A stretch of 64,000 nt of DNA, from assembly GCF_014212015.1 (NCBI RefSeq), contig NZ_JACJVN010000009.1, forward strand, positions 21,867 to 85,866, in the 5' to 3' direction. The number at the start of each line of letters is the position of its first letter. Position 1 is the stretch's first letter. The DNA comes from Cohnella lubricantis. Its GTDB lineage: Bacteria > Bacillota > Bacilli > Paenibacillales > Paenibacillaceae. This document shows positions 50,718-61,035 of this stretch, in pieces. A program made the position numbers and the translations under genes. The notes under the pieces were generated by a model. It saw nothing but the letters and a program-made list of their open reading frames with translations, ran no database searches and had not been told where the DNA came from.

Positions 50718-52652
50718 ATGATTTCTTGGATTCGACGAACTTGCTTTACCCATTTGGAGCTTGAGTCTCAGAAGAATCATCTGTTCTTATTCCTTATGCT
50801 CCCTTTGCTGCTGCTGGCGGAGCTGAACGTGACGGTGAACGTGCCGTTCCTTCATTCGACGAACCTGTCCTTTCTTGCCGTATATCTTGCTTTCTATGGC
50901 ATTAGCTTTCTATTGGTTCTTATCCCTCGATTTGAGAAGCTGTTCAAGTTCGCCGTGCTCAGCGGAATGATCTTGTTCTCGATGTATCAATTATGGCTGT
51001 TCCGCGATTATCCGATCATCTATCAAATCATGTATATCAACCTGGCGTTATCCATGATTTATTTGAACGGCTATCTCATTATGTTTACCGGTATCGGAAC
51101 GGCTGCGATTACCGCGTTAGGATTCATCTTCTGGAAGGATGTCTTCTTCCCGCAGGTGGACGTCGCCCTGGCGAATATTCCGATCATTCTTGTGCTTCAA
51201 GCGACCGTCGTCCTGTGGGGAGCGGCGAGAATCGGGGTTCGGTTCCGCGCTGTCTTCAGCGATCGGGAACAGATGAAGGTCTTATTGCAGCAGAACGAGC
51301 AGCAGCTTCAACTGATTAGAGAGCGCAACCAAGCGCTGGAGCTCTATGCGAAGCAGGTAGAGCGCATGGCAGTTCTGGAAGAGCGCAACCGCATGGCCCG
51401 AGAGCTGCACGACACGATGGGACATGCGCTTACCTCCATGATCGCCGGCATCGAACTGCTGAAGCATGAGGCGGCTGCAGGAGTAGTGCCGGACCGCAAG
51501 CGTATGGATTCGCTATTGCTCACGGCCCGGGAAGGGCTGGAGGACGTCAGGAATCATGTTCATATGTCGGATGCATCGCGGGCGGAGGAACCGCTCGAGG
51601 AGGCTTTGGCGAAGCTGACGGAGACGTTCTCTGCCAACGCGAATGTGTCTATTGATCTCATCATTCAGGGCGATGAGCCTTATCCGCTAACCGCGGAGCA
51701 GCGGATCGCCGTTCTCCGCTGCGTACAGGAATCGTTAACCAATGCCGTGCGGCACGGGCAAGCCGGGAATATCCAAGTGCTCGTCCGATATGACGCGGAG
51801 GAGTTCGGCGTCACCGTTGAGGATGACGGGAGAGGAACCAAGGAGCTGAAGTACGGATTCGGACTTCGTTCCATGAGAGAGAGAATCGAGGCGTTGCAAG
51901 GCAAGCTGCAGATCGTGCCCGCTGTCGGCAGCGGACTGCGCGTGGACTGCCGCATCCCGATCGAGGCGGAGCAATCCGCGAATCGGCACATTCGTATTCT
52001 GTTGGCGGAGGATCAAGAGCTCGTCGCGGAGAGTATCTCGATTATGCTCGGTTTGGATCGGCAGCTTGAAGTGATCGGCGTCGCCGCCAATGGGGAAGAA
52101 GCGATCGAGCTGTGCAAGGCTGTGCTTCCGGATGTCGTTCTGATGGATATCCAGATGCCGGTTCTGAACGGGCTGGAGGCGACTCGAATCATCAAGCAGC
52201 GCTGGCCGGAGGTGAGAATCATCATCCTCACGACGTTCCAAGACATCGACAGCGCTTCCTTAGCTATTCAGTATGGTGCGGAAGGTTATCTGATGAAGAG
52301 CGTTCATCCGAAGCGATTGACCGATGCCATCCGATTGGTGGCTGCCGGAGGGACCATCATTCCATTGGATACCGCCAAGCTGCTGATCCAGGATGTTCGC
52401 TCCGCAACGCAATCCGAAGGAGAGCAGCACGGGTCCGTTCGGGAAGACGTTGCTGGCATGAACCGGCTGACGGCTCGGGAGCTGGAAATATTAAACTATT
52501 TGACAGAAGGACTGAAATATCGTGAGATTGCCGAGAGGATGCATTACTCAGAAGGCACCGTCAAGAATTATGTGTCGACGATCTATTCGAAGCTGGAAGT
52601 TGAGAACCGATTGCAGGCGATTAAGAAGGTAGAGCAGGTTCGAGGAGTATGA
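50718..52652 (+). CDS. Histidine kinase fused to a NarL-type response regulator
   Basis: A single 644-residue protein holding a whole two-component system. Residues about 20-170 contain five to six membrane helices with no outer domain; a coiled coil follows (LLQQNEQQLQLIRERNQAL); then the HisKA_3 histidine in ARELHDTMGHALTSMI, ATP site VQESLTNAVRHG with GFGLRSMRERIEALQG; then, after a linker of only about ten residues, a receiver (ILLAEDQELVAESI, aspartate in VLMDIQMPVLNG, lysine in YLMKS) and a LuxR helix-turn-helix (LTARELEILNYLTEGLKYRE, TVKNYVSTIYSKL). A DNA-binding output on a membrane kinase implies DNA contact at the membrane or a cleavage step. The reading frame is continuous, with no stop or shift at the junction. 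Two small membrane genes lie downstream. Confidence 0.9.
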   Translation: MISWIRRTCFTHLELESQKNHLFLFLMLPLLLLAELNVTVNVPFLHSTNLSFLAVYLAFYGISFLLVLIPRFEKLFKFAVLSGMILFSMYQLWLFRDYPIIYQIMYINLALSMIYLNGYLIMFTGIGTAAITALGFIFWKDVFFPQVDVALANIPIILVLQATVVLWGAARIGVRFRAVFSDREQMKVLLQQNEQQLQLIRERNQALELYAKQVERMAVLEERNRMARELHDTMGHALTSMIAGIELLKHEAAAGVVPDRKRMDSLLLTAREGLEDVRNHVHMSDASRAEEPLEEALAKLTETFSANANVSIDLIIQGDEPYPLTAEQRIAVLRCVQESLTNAVRHGQAGNIQVLVRYDAEEFGVTVEDDGRGTKELKYGFGLRSMRERIEALQGKLQIVPAVGSGLRVDCRIPIEAEQSANRHIRILLAEDQELVAESISIMLGLDRQLEVIGVAANGEEAIELCKAVLPDVVLMDIQMPVLNGLEATRIIKQRWPEVRIIILTTFQDIDSASLAIQYGAEGYLMKSVHPKRLTDAIRLVAAGGTIIPLDTAKLLIQDVRSATQSEGEQHGSVREDVAGMNRLTARELEILNYLTEGLKYREIAERMHYSEGTVKNYVSTIYSKLEVENRLQAIKKVEQVRGV

Positions 52653-52670
52653 TGAGATCATTCAAAGGAC

Positions 52671-52711
52671 AAAGCGTCTTATGCCGCAGGTTCGGCGTAA
52701 GGCGCTTTTTT
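52671..52711 (+). terminator. Rho-independent terminator after the fused kinase-regulator
   Basis: A 16-bp stem with two G-T pairs (52671-52686 with 52693-52708) and a tail of six T. Confidence 0.93.
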
Positions 52712-52831
52712 GCTTATGGCAAAGTGACGAAAGTTGGGGAGGTTCCTCACTATCAGATAAGCGGTCAAATCCGGCAGAATGAAGGCAGCAAGCGGAGTTG
52801 ATCTCGCTTCATATGACAGGAGGCTATCATT

Positions 52832-53482
52832 ATGTCAGTGCATGACAGACGTCGTTTAGTAGAAGTTCTTGCAATCATCGGATTCATGTTGATCGCCGTA
52901 TTTCTCGTTCCATCCTTGAAGGGGCTGGCGGCGATCGTGCCGATCGTGTATTTCTTGGCGAATCTGCGGCGCAGAGGCAATGATCGCGAGCAGGCCCCGA
53001 GAGCCCTATTCACGAAGATCGGCTCGGGCATCCGCCGCACTTGGGGATGGATCCTGCTCGTGGCCGTGGGAACCCAGTTCGGGTCGTTGCTTCTGTTTAA
53101 GTACGTGTCTCCAGAGAGTCTCGCCCACATTCAGGATCGTCTGCCGACCGGCAGCGATCTTAGCGTCGCCCTTGTCCTGACGATTCTCATTGCGCCTCTA
53201 GGCGAAGAGATCGCGTACAGGGGGCTGTTCCAGGAGCGGTTCTCCCGATATATGCCGCAAGCAGCATCCATCGTCATCGTCTCCCTTTTATTTGCCGCCA
53301 TGCATTACTCCGATGGGCCCGCTGACGTTGTCTTCTGGGATTTATTCAGCGTGTTCATCGACAGTGTTCTGTTCGGCATCATCTATTCCAAGACGAAGAA
53401 CCTATACATCTCGTACATTGCGCATTTGCTGGCGGATGCGGTGGCATTGACGCTTATGTTGACCCATGTGATTGCCGTGTAA
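52832..53482 (+). CDS. CPBP-family intramembrane metalloprotease (CAAX protease-like)
   Basis: A 216-residue membrane protein with about six helices. The three family motifs are visible: GEEIAYRGLFQE (two glutamates and arginine, near residue 125), LLFAAMHYS (histidine, near residue 153) and YIAHLLADA (histidine near the C-terminus). Such proteins cleave or process peptides in the membrane; many serve in bacteriocin immunity or pheromone maturation. GGAGG lies nine bases before ATG. A small membrane protein gene follows 16 bases later. The neighbouring membrane-bound kinase-regulator makes a functional link conceivable but unproven. Confidence 0.88.
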   Translation: MSVHDRRRLVEVLAIIGFMLIAVFLVPSLKGLAAIVPIVYFLANLRRRGNDREQAPRALFTKIGSGIRRTWGWILLVAVGTQFGSLLLFKYVSPESLAHIQDRLPTGSDLSVALVLTILIAPLGEEIAYRGLFQERFSRYMPQAASIVIVSLLFAAMHYSDGPADVVFWDLFSVFIDSVLFGIIYSKTKNLYISYIAHLLADAVALTLMLTHVIAV

Positions 53483-53498
53483 GAGGGAGGGGGGGAAC

Positions 53499-53705
53499 AT
53501 GATGCGGGCAATTGCCCTATTAATCATTGCCGGCTGCTCCCTTGGATTGTATTTGCTTGTTGCAATAGAGACCACCTTCAAGGAGCCCTATTTTATTTGG
53601 GTGTTCTCGGCGATCGCGGCAGGGATCGTTCTTATCAGAAGGCGTCCGAAGCCCCCGAAGACGGACAATGATATCGCGCAGAATATTTATATCGACCAGG
53701 AGTGA
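53499..53705 (+). CDS. Small two-helix membrane protein
   Basis: A 68-residue protein with two predicted helices (IALLIIAGCSLGLYLLVAI and FIWVFSAIAAGIVLI) and a basic, then acidic, C-terminal tail (RRRPKPPKTDNDIAQNIYID). No family recognised. GGAGGGGGGG lies three to eight bases before ATG 53499; ATG 53502 is an alternative. It lies close behind the CPBP gene and ends at the MDR gene, so the three may be cotranscribed. Confidence 0.7.
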   Translation: MMRAIALLIIAGCSLGLYLLVAIETTFKEPYFIWVFSAIAAGIVLIRRRPKPPKTDNDIAQNIYIDQE

Positions 53706-53710
53706 TCACG

Positions 53711-54712
53711 TTGAGAGCAATCATGTATAACCCCATATCAGTTGAACCGGAACTAAGAGAAGTCAACGTGCCAAGCATCGGTGAACATGAAGTCCTGATC
53801 AAAGTAAGAGCAGCCGCACTAAACCACCGTGATCTGCATATTACCAACCCCAACAATAAAAAAGAGTTTATATATGGATCTGACGGAGCAGGGGAGATCA
53901 TCGAAGTAGGCAAAAGCGTAAAAAACTGGACAAAAGGCGACCAAGTGATCATCAATTCGCAGATCTCCTGCATGGAATGCGAGTATTGTCTGCGGGGAGA
54001 ACATTCGCTGTGTGATGCCGGCAGCGTTCTCGGGGGAGTAAAATGGCCCGGGACATTCGCCGATTATGTCAAGGTTCCATCTGTTAACGCAGCTCCAAAG
54101 CCAATTCATCTATCCTATGCCGAAGCAGCGGCCCTGCCGTTAGCCCTTGGTACGGCTTGGAGGGCCTTGATAACGAAGGCCAAGCTTAAGCCGGGTGAAT
54201 CTATGCTCATTCAGGGTATAGGGGGAGGGGTAGCGTTATATTGCCTGCAGATTGCTTCGGCAATCGGCGCCAAAGTCTTTGTTAGTTCAGGTTCCGACGA
54301 CAAAATTCGAAGGGCCGTTATTCTCGGGGCTCTCGACGGATTTAATTATAAGTCCGCGGCACAAGACCCCATGTCCTTGTCCGAGAAAGGTTACGACGTC
54401 ATTGTATCGAGCAGCGCCGCTTCCATTGAATCAAGCATTCGTTATGCCAAGAAAGGGGGCAGGATTGTTCAATTTTCGTATTTAGGGAATGCTATACCCC
54501 AATTCGATATCGATGCCGTTATGGGGAAGCAATTGCAAATCATCGGATCTGCCATGCATACCTACAGCGAATTTATAGAGATGCTTCGATATGTTGAACA
54601 GTCCAAGTTAGTCCCGATCATCTCCCGGCGCCTCCCCCTAGATCATTTTCATGAGGGTTTTAAGGAAATGGAAAATGGCAACCAATTTGGTAAAATTGTA
54701 TTTGAGATGTAG
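53711..54712 (+). CDS. Zinc-binding medium-chain dehydrogenase/reductase (alcohol dehydrogenase or quinone reductase type)
   Basis: A 333-residue MDR enzyme. The structural zinc site is intact: four cysteines in CMECEYCLRGEHSLC (about residues 87-101). The catalytic-zinc cysteine of classical alcohol dehydrogenases is replaced (AALNHRDLH), while the NAD(P) loop is IQGIGGGVALYCLQIA. It is therefore closer to zinc-free-catalysis reductases of the YogA/QorB kind. TTG 53711 is preferred, with CAGGAG eight bases upstream. The gene is clearly AT-richer than its surroundings (for example 21 of 60 bases are G or C at 53821-53880) and favours AAA over AAG, suggesting recent arrival. Confidence 0.87.
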   Translation: MRAIMYNPISVEPELREVNVPSIGEHEVLIKVRAAALNHRDLHITNPNNKKEFIYGSDGAGEIIEVGKSVKNWTKGDQVIINSQISCMECEYCLRGEHSLCDAGSVLGGVKWPGTFADYVKVPSVNAAPKPIHLSYAEAAALPLALGTAWRALITKAKLKPGESMLIQGIGGGVALYCLQIASAIGAKVFVSSGSDDKIRRAVILGALDGFNYKSAAQDPMSLSEKGYDVIVSSSAASIESSIRYAKKGGRIVQFSYLGNAIPQFDIDAVMGKQLQIIGSAMHTYSEFIEMLRYVEQSKLVPIISRRLPLDHFHEGFKEMENGNQFGKIVFEM

Positions 54713-54736
54713 AATATCGCATAGGCGAAAAGACGG

Positions 54737-54765
54737 TTGACTTTCGTCGGAGGCATGCCTATAAT
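54737..54765 (+). promoter_or_regulatory. SigA promoter of the T-box leader and leuA
   Basis: TTGACT (54737-54742), 17 bases, TATAAT (54760-54765). Transcription should start near 54772. Confidence 0.88.
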
Positions 54766-54771
54766 AACCAA

Positions 54772-55029
54772 TAACTTCATAACCAAATGTAGTGATTAGA
54801 AATAGTAGAAGTGACATGACCTATCAGAGAGCCGTTGGTCGGTGCGAAACGGCAGTGCCAGTCACCTCGAACTCGTCTATGAACAGCGGCCCGACAATGT
54901 AGGGTTCGACGGAATTCCACCGTTACAGGGATAGATGGTGATGGCCATCGAAGGAGATCATTTCCTAGGAAATGAATTAGAGTGGTACCGCGAGTTCAAC
55001 CTCGTCTCTATACAGAGACGAGGTTTTTT
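54772..55029 (+). promoter_or_regulatory. Leucine T-box riboswitch
   Basis: The T-box sequence AGAGTGGTACCGCG (54979-54992), which pairs with the CCA end of uncharged tRNA, is intact. Stem I contains the AGAGAG bulge element (54836 region) and the specifier loop pattern GAA-CTC-GTCTATGAAC, giving CTC (Leu) at 54872-54874. The terminator is a perfect 12-bp stem, AACCTCGTCTCT (54998-55009) with AGAGACGAGGTT (55014-55025), then TTTT; its left arm overlaps the antiterminator side. Uncharged tRNA-Leu should allow read-through into leuA. Confidence 0.9.
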
Positions 55030-55129
55030 GCGTCTTGCCGAATGACTGCGTGAGCTTGTTAAATTCCGGGTTTAGCCAGCTCCGCTTCACATATAGATTC
55101 GATAACAATTCCCTTGAGGAGGGCTAATC

Positions 55130-56662
55130 ATGAGCCGCAACATTATCGTGTTCGATACGACACTTCGTGACGGAGAGCAGGTGCCGGGGGCCAAATTGAA
55201 CGTTCAGCAGAAGCTGGAGGTTGCTCAGCAGTTGAAGCGCCTTAACGTCGATATTATCGAAGCCGGCTTCCCGGCGTCATCCGCCGGAGACTTCGAAGCG
55301 GTGCAGCAGATTGCGAGAACTGTCGGGGACACCGTCTCGGTCACCGCGCTCGCCCGCGCGGTGAAGAGTGACATCGACGCTGTGTACGAGAGCGTCAAGA
55401 TTGCGCAGAACCCGCTTATCCATATCGTGCTTGGCACGTCTAACATCCATGTTGAGAAGAAGTTCAACCGCTCCAAGGACGCGGTCCTGCAGATGGGGGT
55501 GGACGCGGTCCAATATGCCAAGACGCTGCTGCCGAACGTGCAGTATTCGACCGAAGACGCGTCGCGCTCCGACTTCGAATACCTGTGGGCGACGATTGAG
55601 GCGGTTGTCAAAGCCGGGGCGACGATGATCAACGTGCCGGATACGGTAGGATACGCGGTGCCGGAGGAGTTCGGCGACCTTATTCGCCGCATCAACGAGC
55701 GGCTGAAGAACTTGAACGACAAGGTCGTGCTGAGCGTACACTGCCACAACGACCTCGGCTTGGCGACAGCGAACACGCTGAGCGCTGTGAAGAACGGAGC
55801 CGAGAAGGTGGAGGTTACGATCAACGGCTTGGGGGAACGGGCGGGCAATGCGTCGCTCGAAGAAGTCGTCATGGCGCTTAAGGTGCGGGAGAACCACTTC
55901 GGCTGCTCGACGGGTATCCGCACGGAGGAGCTGCACCGCGCATCGCGGCTGGTCAGCCTGCTGACAGGGCTGGATGTGCAGGTGAACAAGGCGATCACCG
56001 GCGAGAATGCATTCGCGCATTCCTCCGGAATTCATCAAGACGGATTGCTTAAAGACAAGAACGTGTATGAGATCATGTCGCCGCAAGAGGTCGGCGCAGA
56101 GAGCATGGAGCTGATTCTGACCGCCCGGTCCGGCCGCCATGCCTTCCGCAACGCGGTGGAGAAGATGGGCTTCGAAGCGGGTGACGGTGAAGCGTTCGAG
56201 CAGCTGTTCCGGCAGTTCCTCGCGCTGGCTGACGCCAAGAAGGAAGTTTATGACCATGATGTTTTCTATCTGGTGACGAATCATCGAACGGTGTCGATGA
56301 GCGGCAAGGAGCTGTATGAGCTTGAATCGTTCCAGGTCGTTAGCAACGACAAGCTGCCGACGGCGACCGTGCAGTTGAAGCGAGGCTCGCAGACGCTGAC
56401 GGACAGCGCGGTCGGCGACGGCCCGATCGACGCGCTGTACAGTGTCATCAAGTCGCTGGTCGGGCTGGACGTGACGTTGAAGGATTACAAGATCAACAGT
56501 CTGTCTCGCGGCAAGGAAGCGATTGGCCGGGTGAACATCCGTCTCGAATACGAAGGCAAGACGTATTCCGGCCGTGCGATGGACACCGACATCATTAAGG
56601 CAAGCGCACAAGCATTCCTCAACGGCATCAACGCCGCCGTGTTGGATGTTGTGCCTGCCTGA
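55130..56662 (+). CDS. leuA: 2-isopropylmalate synthase
   Basis: A 510-residue enzyme making 2-isopropylmalate from 2-oxoisovalerate and acetyl-CoA, the first committed step of leucine synthesis. The N-terminal TIM barrel begins [17 protein letters not shown] (metal and substrate site), the second signature is [19 protein letters not shown] ([15 protein letters not shown]), the GxGERxGN motif is [14 protein letters not shown]. The C-terminal LeuA dimer/regulatory domain (about residues 395-510, [20 protein letters not shown]) binds leucine for feedback inhibition. GAGGAGG lies ten bases before ATG. It is controlled by the leucine T-box upstream, and no other leu or ilv gene is in the window. 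Confidence 0.96.
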   Translation: MSRNIIVFDTTLRDGEQVPGAKLNVQQKLEVAQQLKRLNVDIIEAGFPASSAGDFEAVQQIARTVGDTVSVTALARAVKSDIDAVYESVKIAQNPLIHIVLGTSNIHVEKKFNRSKDAVLQMGVDAVQYAKTLLPNVQYSTEDASRSDFEYLWATIEAVVKAGATMINVPDTVGYAVPEEFGDLIRRINERLKNLNDKVVLSVHCHNDLGLATANTLSAVKNGAEKVEVTINGLGERAGNASLEEVVMALKVRENHFGCSTGIRTEELHRASRLVSLLTGLDVQVNKAITGENAFAHSSGIHQDGLLKDKNVYEIMSPQEVGAESMELILTARSGRHAFRNAVEKMGFEAGDGEAFEQLFRQFLALADAKKEVYDHDVFYLVTNHRTVSMSGKELYELESFQVVSNDKLPTATVQLKRGSQTLTDSAVGDGPIDALYSVIKSLVGLDVTLKDYKINSLSRGKEAIGRVNIRLEYEGKTYSGRAMDTDIIKASAQAFLNGINAAVLDVVPA

Positions 56663-56718
56663 CACTTGGCGCGCTGGCAAGCGAGCTAGTCCATTCGCAG
56701 CGGCCAGTCGGCACTGCT

Positions 56719-56868
56719 CGTGCGCGCAACACGCATGACATCTCGGCGGTGCCGATTCTGAAGCGGGAGACGCATCTGCCGGTGCTTGTCGACGTCAGCC
56801 ACTCGACCGGGCTCAATTCCAGCTTTCTCGTAGACGTGGTTCGGAAGTCCGGGCTGCTGCGCATATAA
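56719..56868 (+). pseudogene. Relic of 3-deoxy-7-phosphoheptulonate (DAHP) synthase
   Basis: Translation of these 50 codons gives [18 protein letters not shown] followed by [11 protein letters not shown], the core of AroA/AroG-type DAHP synthase (family form TRNTLDISAVP-LK-ETHLPV-VD-SHSTG). Upstream and downstream of this the similarity stops: there is no start codon, and after STG the frame reads LNSSFLVDV and ends in TAA. Only about 33 codons of a gene normally some 340 codons long remain, so it cannot be functional. It lies directly after leuA. Confidence 0.8.
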
Positions 56869-56875
56869 GGATGAA

Positions 56876-56904
56876 TTGACAGTAATTTTCCAGATTGGCC
56901 TAAT
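56876..56904 (+). promoter_or_regulatory. Probable promoter of the glpPKD cluster
   Basis: TTGACA (56876-56881), 17 bases, CCTAAT (56899-56904). The -10 is weak but the spacing is right and it lies about 180 bases before glpP. Confidence 0.55.
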
Positions 56905-56917
56905 GGAAAGCAATGAG

Positions 56918-56968
56918 GAAGCGCCTCGGCAGCCGAACACGACATGTGGACGTTTGTCGAGGCGCTTC
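56918..56968 (+). other. Leader hairpin upstream of glpP
   Basis: GAAGCGCCTCG (56918-56928) and CGAGGCGCTTC (56958-56968) form a perfect 11-bp stem with a 29-base loop, starting a few bases after the expected transcript start. It could be an attenuator or RNA site for the GlpP antiterminator; no T-run follows. The rest of 56969-57082 holds nothing else evident. Confidence 0.55.
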
Positions 56969-57082
56969 GTACAGCTTTGCCCCCAGATCGTTCTGCCGAA
57001 TCTTCTGTTCCCATCCCGCACGGCATTCCCTATAATGGGTTAAAGCGCATTCATAACTGCATGATTAACCGAGGTGAGAGAG

Positions 57083-59153
<2,071 letters not shown>

Positions 59154-59168
59154 AGGCGCATATAGCGG

Positions 59169-59197
59169 TTCTCAAACGAGGCCGTTCATGGTAAGAT
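59169..59197 (+). promoter_or_regulatory. Possible promoter of glpD
   Basis: TTCTCA (59169-59174), 17 bases, TAAGAT (59192-59197): four and five of six consensus bases. Transcription would start about 35 bases before the leader terminator. Confidence 0.55.
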
Positions 59198-59236
59198 CAG
59201 GTTAAGTGAATAGAATCCGCTGGTTGAGAGTTTGAG

Positions 59237-59297
59237 AGACCGCATGAGCAGGAGGGTCCGGCATGCCGGATGCCGCCTGGTTCGTGCGGTCTTTTCT
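59237..59297 (+). terminator. glpD leader terminator, likely GlpP target
   Basis: AGACCGCATGAGCAGG (59237-59252) pairs with CCTGGTTCGTGCGGTCT (59276-59292) with G-T pairs and one bulge, followed by TTTCT; inside the loop is the palindrome TCCGGCATGCCGGA. A terminator here, between glpK and glpD, matches the glpD leader of B. subtilis that GlpP opens. Confidence 0.75.
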
Positions 59298-59351
59298 GCT
59301 GTCGAGAGCGGGAAGACAGCATACGCTGTACGGAGCAAAGGGGATAAGCGC

Positions 59352-61019
59352 ATGAACGTAACTAAGATTCCGGAGAGCCGCCGCGAGGCATGGAAGCGGC
59401 TTGACTCCGATACGTTTGACCTGTTCGTCATCGGCGGCGGCATTACGGGCGCCGGCATCGCGCTGGACGCGGCCAGCCGGGGAATGAAGACGGCGCTCGT
59501 CGAGATGCAGGACTTCGCGGCAGGCACCTCGAGCCGATCGACGAAGCTCGTGCACGGAGGGCTGCGCTACTTGAAGCAATTCGAGATCGGGCTGGTCGCC
59601 GAGGTTGGACGCGAACGCGCCATCGTATACGGCAACGGCCCGCATGTGACGACGCCGGAGATGATGGTGCTGCCCATTCACAAGGGCGGGACGTTCGGCA
59701 AATTGTCGACGTCGATCGGCCTGATGGTGTACGACTTCCTCGCAGCCGTGAAGCGAGGGGAGCGGAGGCGCATGCTTGGAGCGCAGGAGACGCTCCGGCG
59801 CGAGCCGCTGCTGAGGCAGGACGGCTTGTTGGGCGCCGGCTATTATGTCGAGTATCGGACAGACGATGCTCGCCTGACGCTGGAGGTCATGAAGCGGGCG
59901 GCGGAGGAAGGTGCGGCGGCACTGAACTACGTGGCGGCCGAGCGGTTCCTGTATGAAGGCGGTCGCATCATCGGCGCTGCAGTCCGGGATGCGCTGACGG
60001 GCGAGACGACGGAAGTGAGGGCCGCGGTCGTCATCAACGCCGCAGGACCATGGGTCGACCGCCTCCGGGAGATGGACGGTTCGAGGCAAGGGAAGCAGCT
60101 CCGATTAACGAAGGGAATCCATCTGGTCTTCGACGGGGAACGATTCCCGCTGCGGCAGGCGATCTACTTCGACACGCCGGATAAGCGGATGATCTTCGCC
60201 ATTCCGCGCGCCGGCAAGACGTACGTCGGTACGACCGACACGTTCTACGAAGGCGATCCGGCAGCTCCGGCGATGACGGAGGAGGAACGCGGCTATCTGC
60301 TCGCGGCCGTGAACGATATGTTCCCGGAGGTTAAGCTCGGCGCGGCGGACGTGGAATCGAGCTGGGCGGGCGTTCGGCCGCTCATCTACGAGGAAGGCAA
60401 GAATCCGTCGGAGATCTCTCGCAAGGACGAGGTCTGGCAGTCGCCGTCCGGCTTGGTGACGATCGCGGGCGGCAAGCTGACCGGCTATCGGAAGATGGCG
60501 GAGACGGTTGTCGATCTGGCCGCGCGGAAGCTGCGGGAGTCCGGAGGGCGCGCGTTCCCAGCCTGCCGAACGAAGATGCTTCCGATCTCCGGCGGCGACG
60601 TTGGCGGGCCCGATGCCTTCCCGGCGTTCGTCGATCGACAAGCGGCGGAAGCCGTGCGGTGCGGTCTGACGGAGGAGCAAGGCAAGCGTCTGGCGCAGAC
60701 GTATGGCTCCAACGTGAGCCGGCTGTTCGCGATCGCGGCGGACGCGAAGCATCGCGCGGCGGCAGAACGGCATGGACTGCCGCTTGATCTATACGCGGCA
60801 GCTGTATATGCGGTGCAGGAGGAGATGGCGCTGAAGCCCGTCGATGTGCTCATACGTCGAACAGGCGCGCTGCTGTTCCGTATCGACCATGTTCGCCAGT
60901 ACGGCGGTCAAGTCGTTGCGCTCATGGCCGAGTTGCTCGGCTGGAGCGACGCAACTCGGCGGGCGTATGCGTCGGAGCTTGAGACGGAGTTGGCAAGCGC
61001 GGTGACGCCTCGGGGGTAA
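59352..61019 (+). CDS. glpD: Aerobic glycerol-3-phosphate dehydrogenase
   Basis: A 555-residue FAD enzyme bound to the inner side of the membrane, oxidising glycerol 3-phosphate to dihydroxyacetone phosphate and passing electrons to the quinone pool. The FAD motif is FDLFVIGGGITGAGIALDAA; GTSSRSTKLVHGGLRYL is the family signature; GPWVDRLREMD and WAGVRPLIYEEGKNPSEISR follow. ATG 59352 has AAGGGGAT seven bases upstream. The coding region begins after the leader terminator at 59237-59297, so its expression should depend on GlpP and glycerol 3-phosphate. It ends 16 bases from a convergent gene with no terminator seen between. Confidence 0.96.
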   Translation: MNVTKIPESRREAWKRLDSDTFDLFVIGGGITGAGIALDAASRGMKTALVEMQDFAAGTSSRSTKLVHGGLRYLKQFEIGLVAEVGRERAIVYGNGPHVTTPEMMVLPIHKGGTFGKLSTSIGLMVYDFLAAVKRGERRRMLGAQETLRREPLLRQDGLLGAGYYVEYRTDDARLTLEVMKRAAEEGAAALNYVAAERFLYEGGRIIGAAVRDALTGETTEVRAAVVINAAGPWVDRLREMDGSRQGKQLRLTKGIHLVFDGERFPLRQAIYFDTPDKRMIFAIPRAGKTYVGTTDTFYEGDPAAPAMTEEERGYLLAAVNDMFPEVKLGAADVESSWAGVRPLIYEEGKNPSEISRKDEVWQSPSGLVTIAGGKLTGYRKMAETVVDLAARKLRESGGRAFPACRTKMLPISGGDVGGPDAFPAFVDRQAAEAVRCGLTEEQGKRLAQTYGSNVSRLFAIAADAKHRAAAERHGLPLDLYAAAVYAVQEEMALKPVDVLIRRTGALLFRIDHVRQYGGQVVALMAELLGWSDATRRAYASELETELASAVTPRG

Positions 61020-61035
61020 GGGCACATTGTCACAA

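Noticed and set aside
55277..56680. 467-codon frame antisense to leuA
   Set aside because: leuA is complete and conserved on the other strand; the antisense frame is a composition artefact.
56663..56718. Extension of the DAHP synthase relic upstream
   Set aside because: No similarity to the family could be read in any plus-strand frame before 56719.
59232..59351. N-terminal extension of GlpD by 40 codons
   Set aside because: It runs through the leader terminator; the conserved GlpD start lies at 59352 with a ribosome site.
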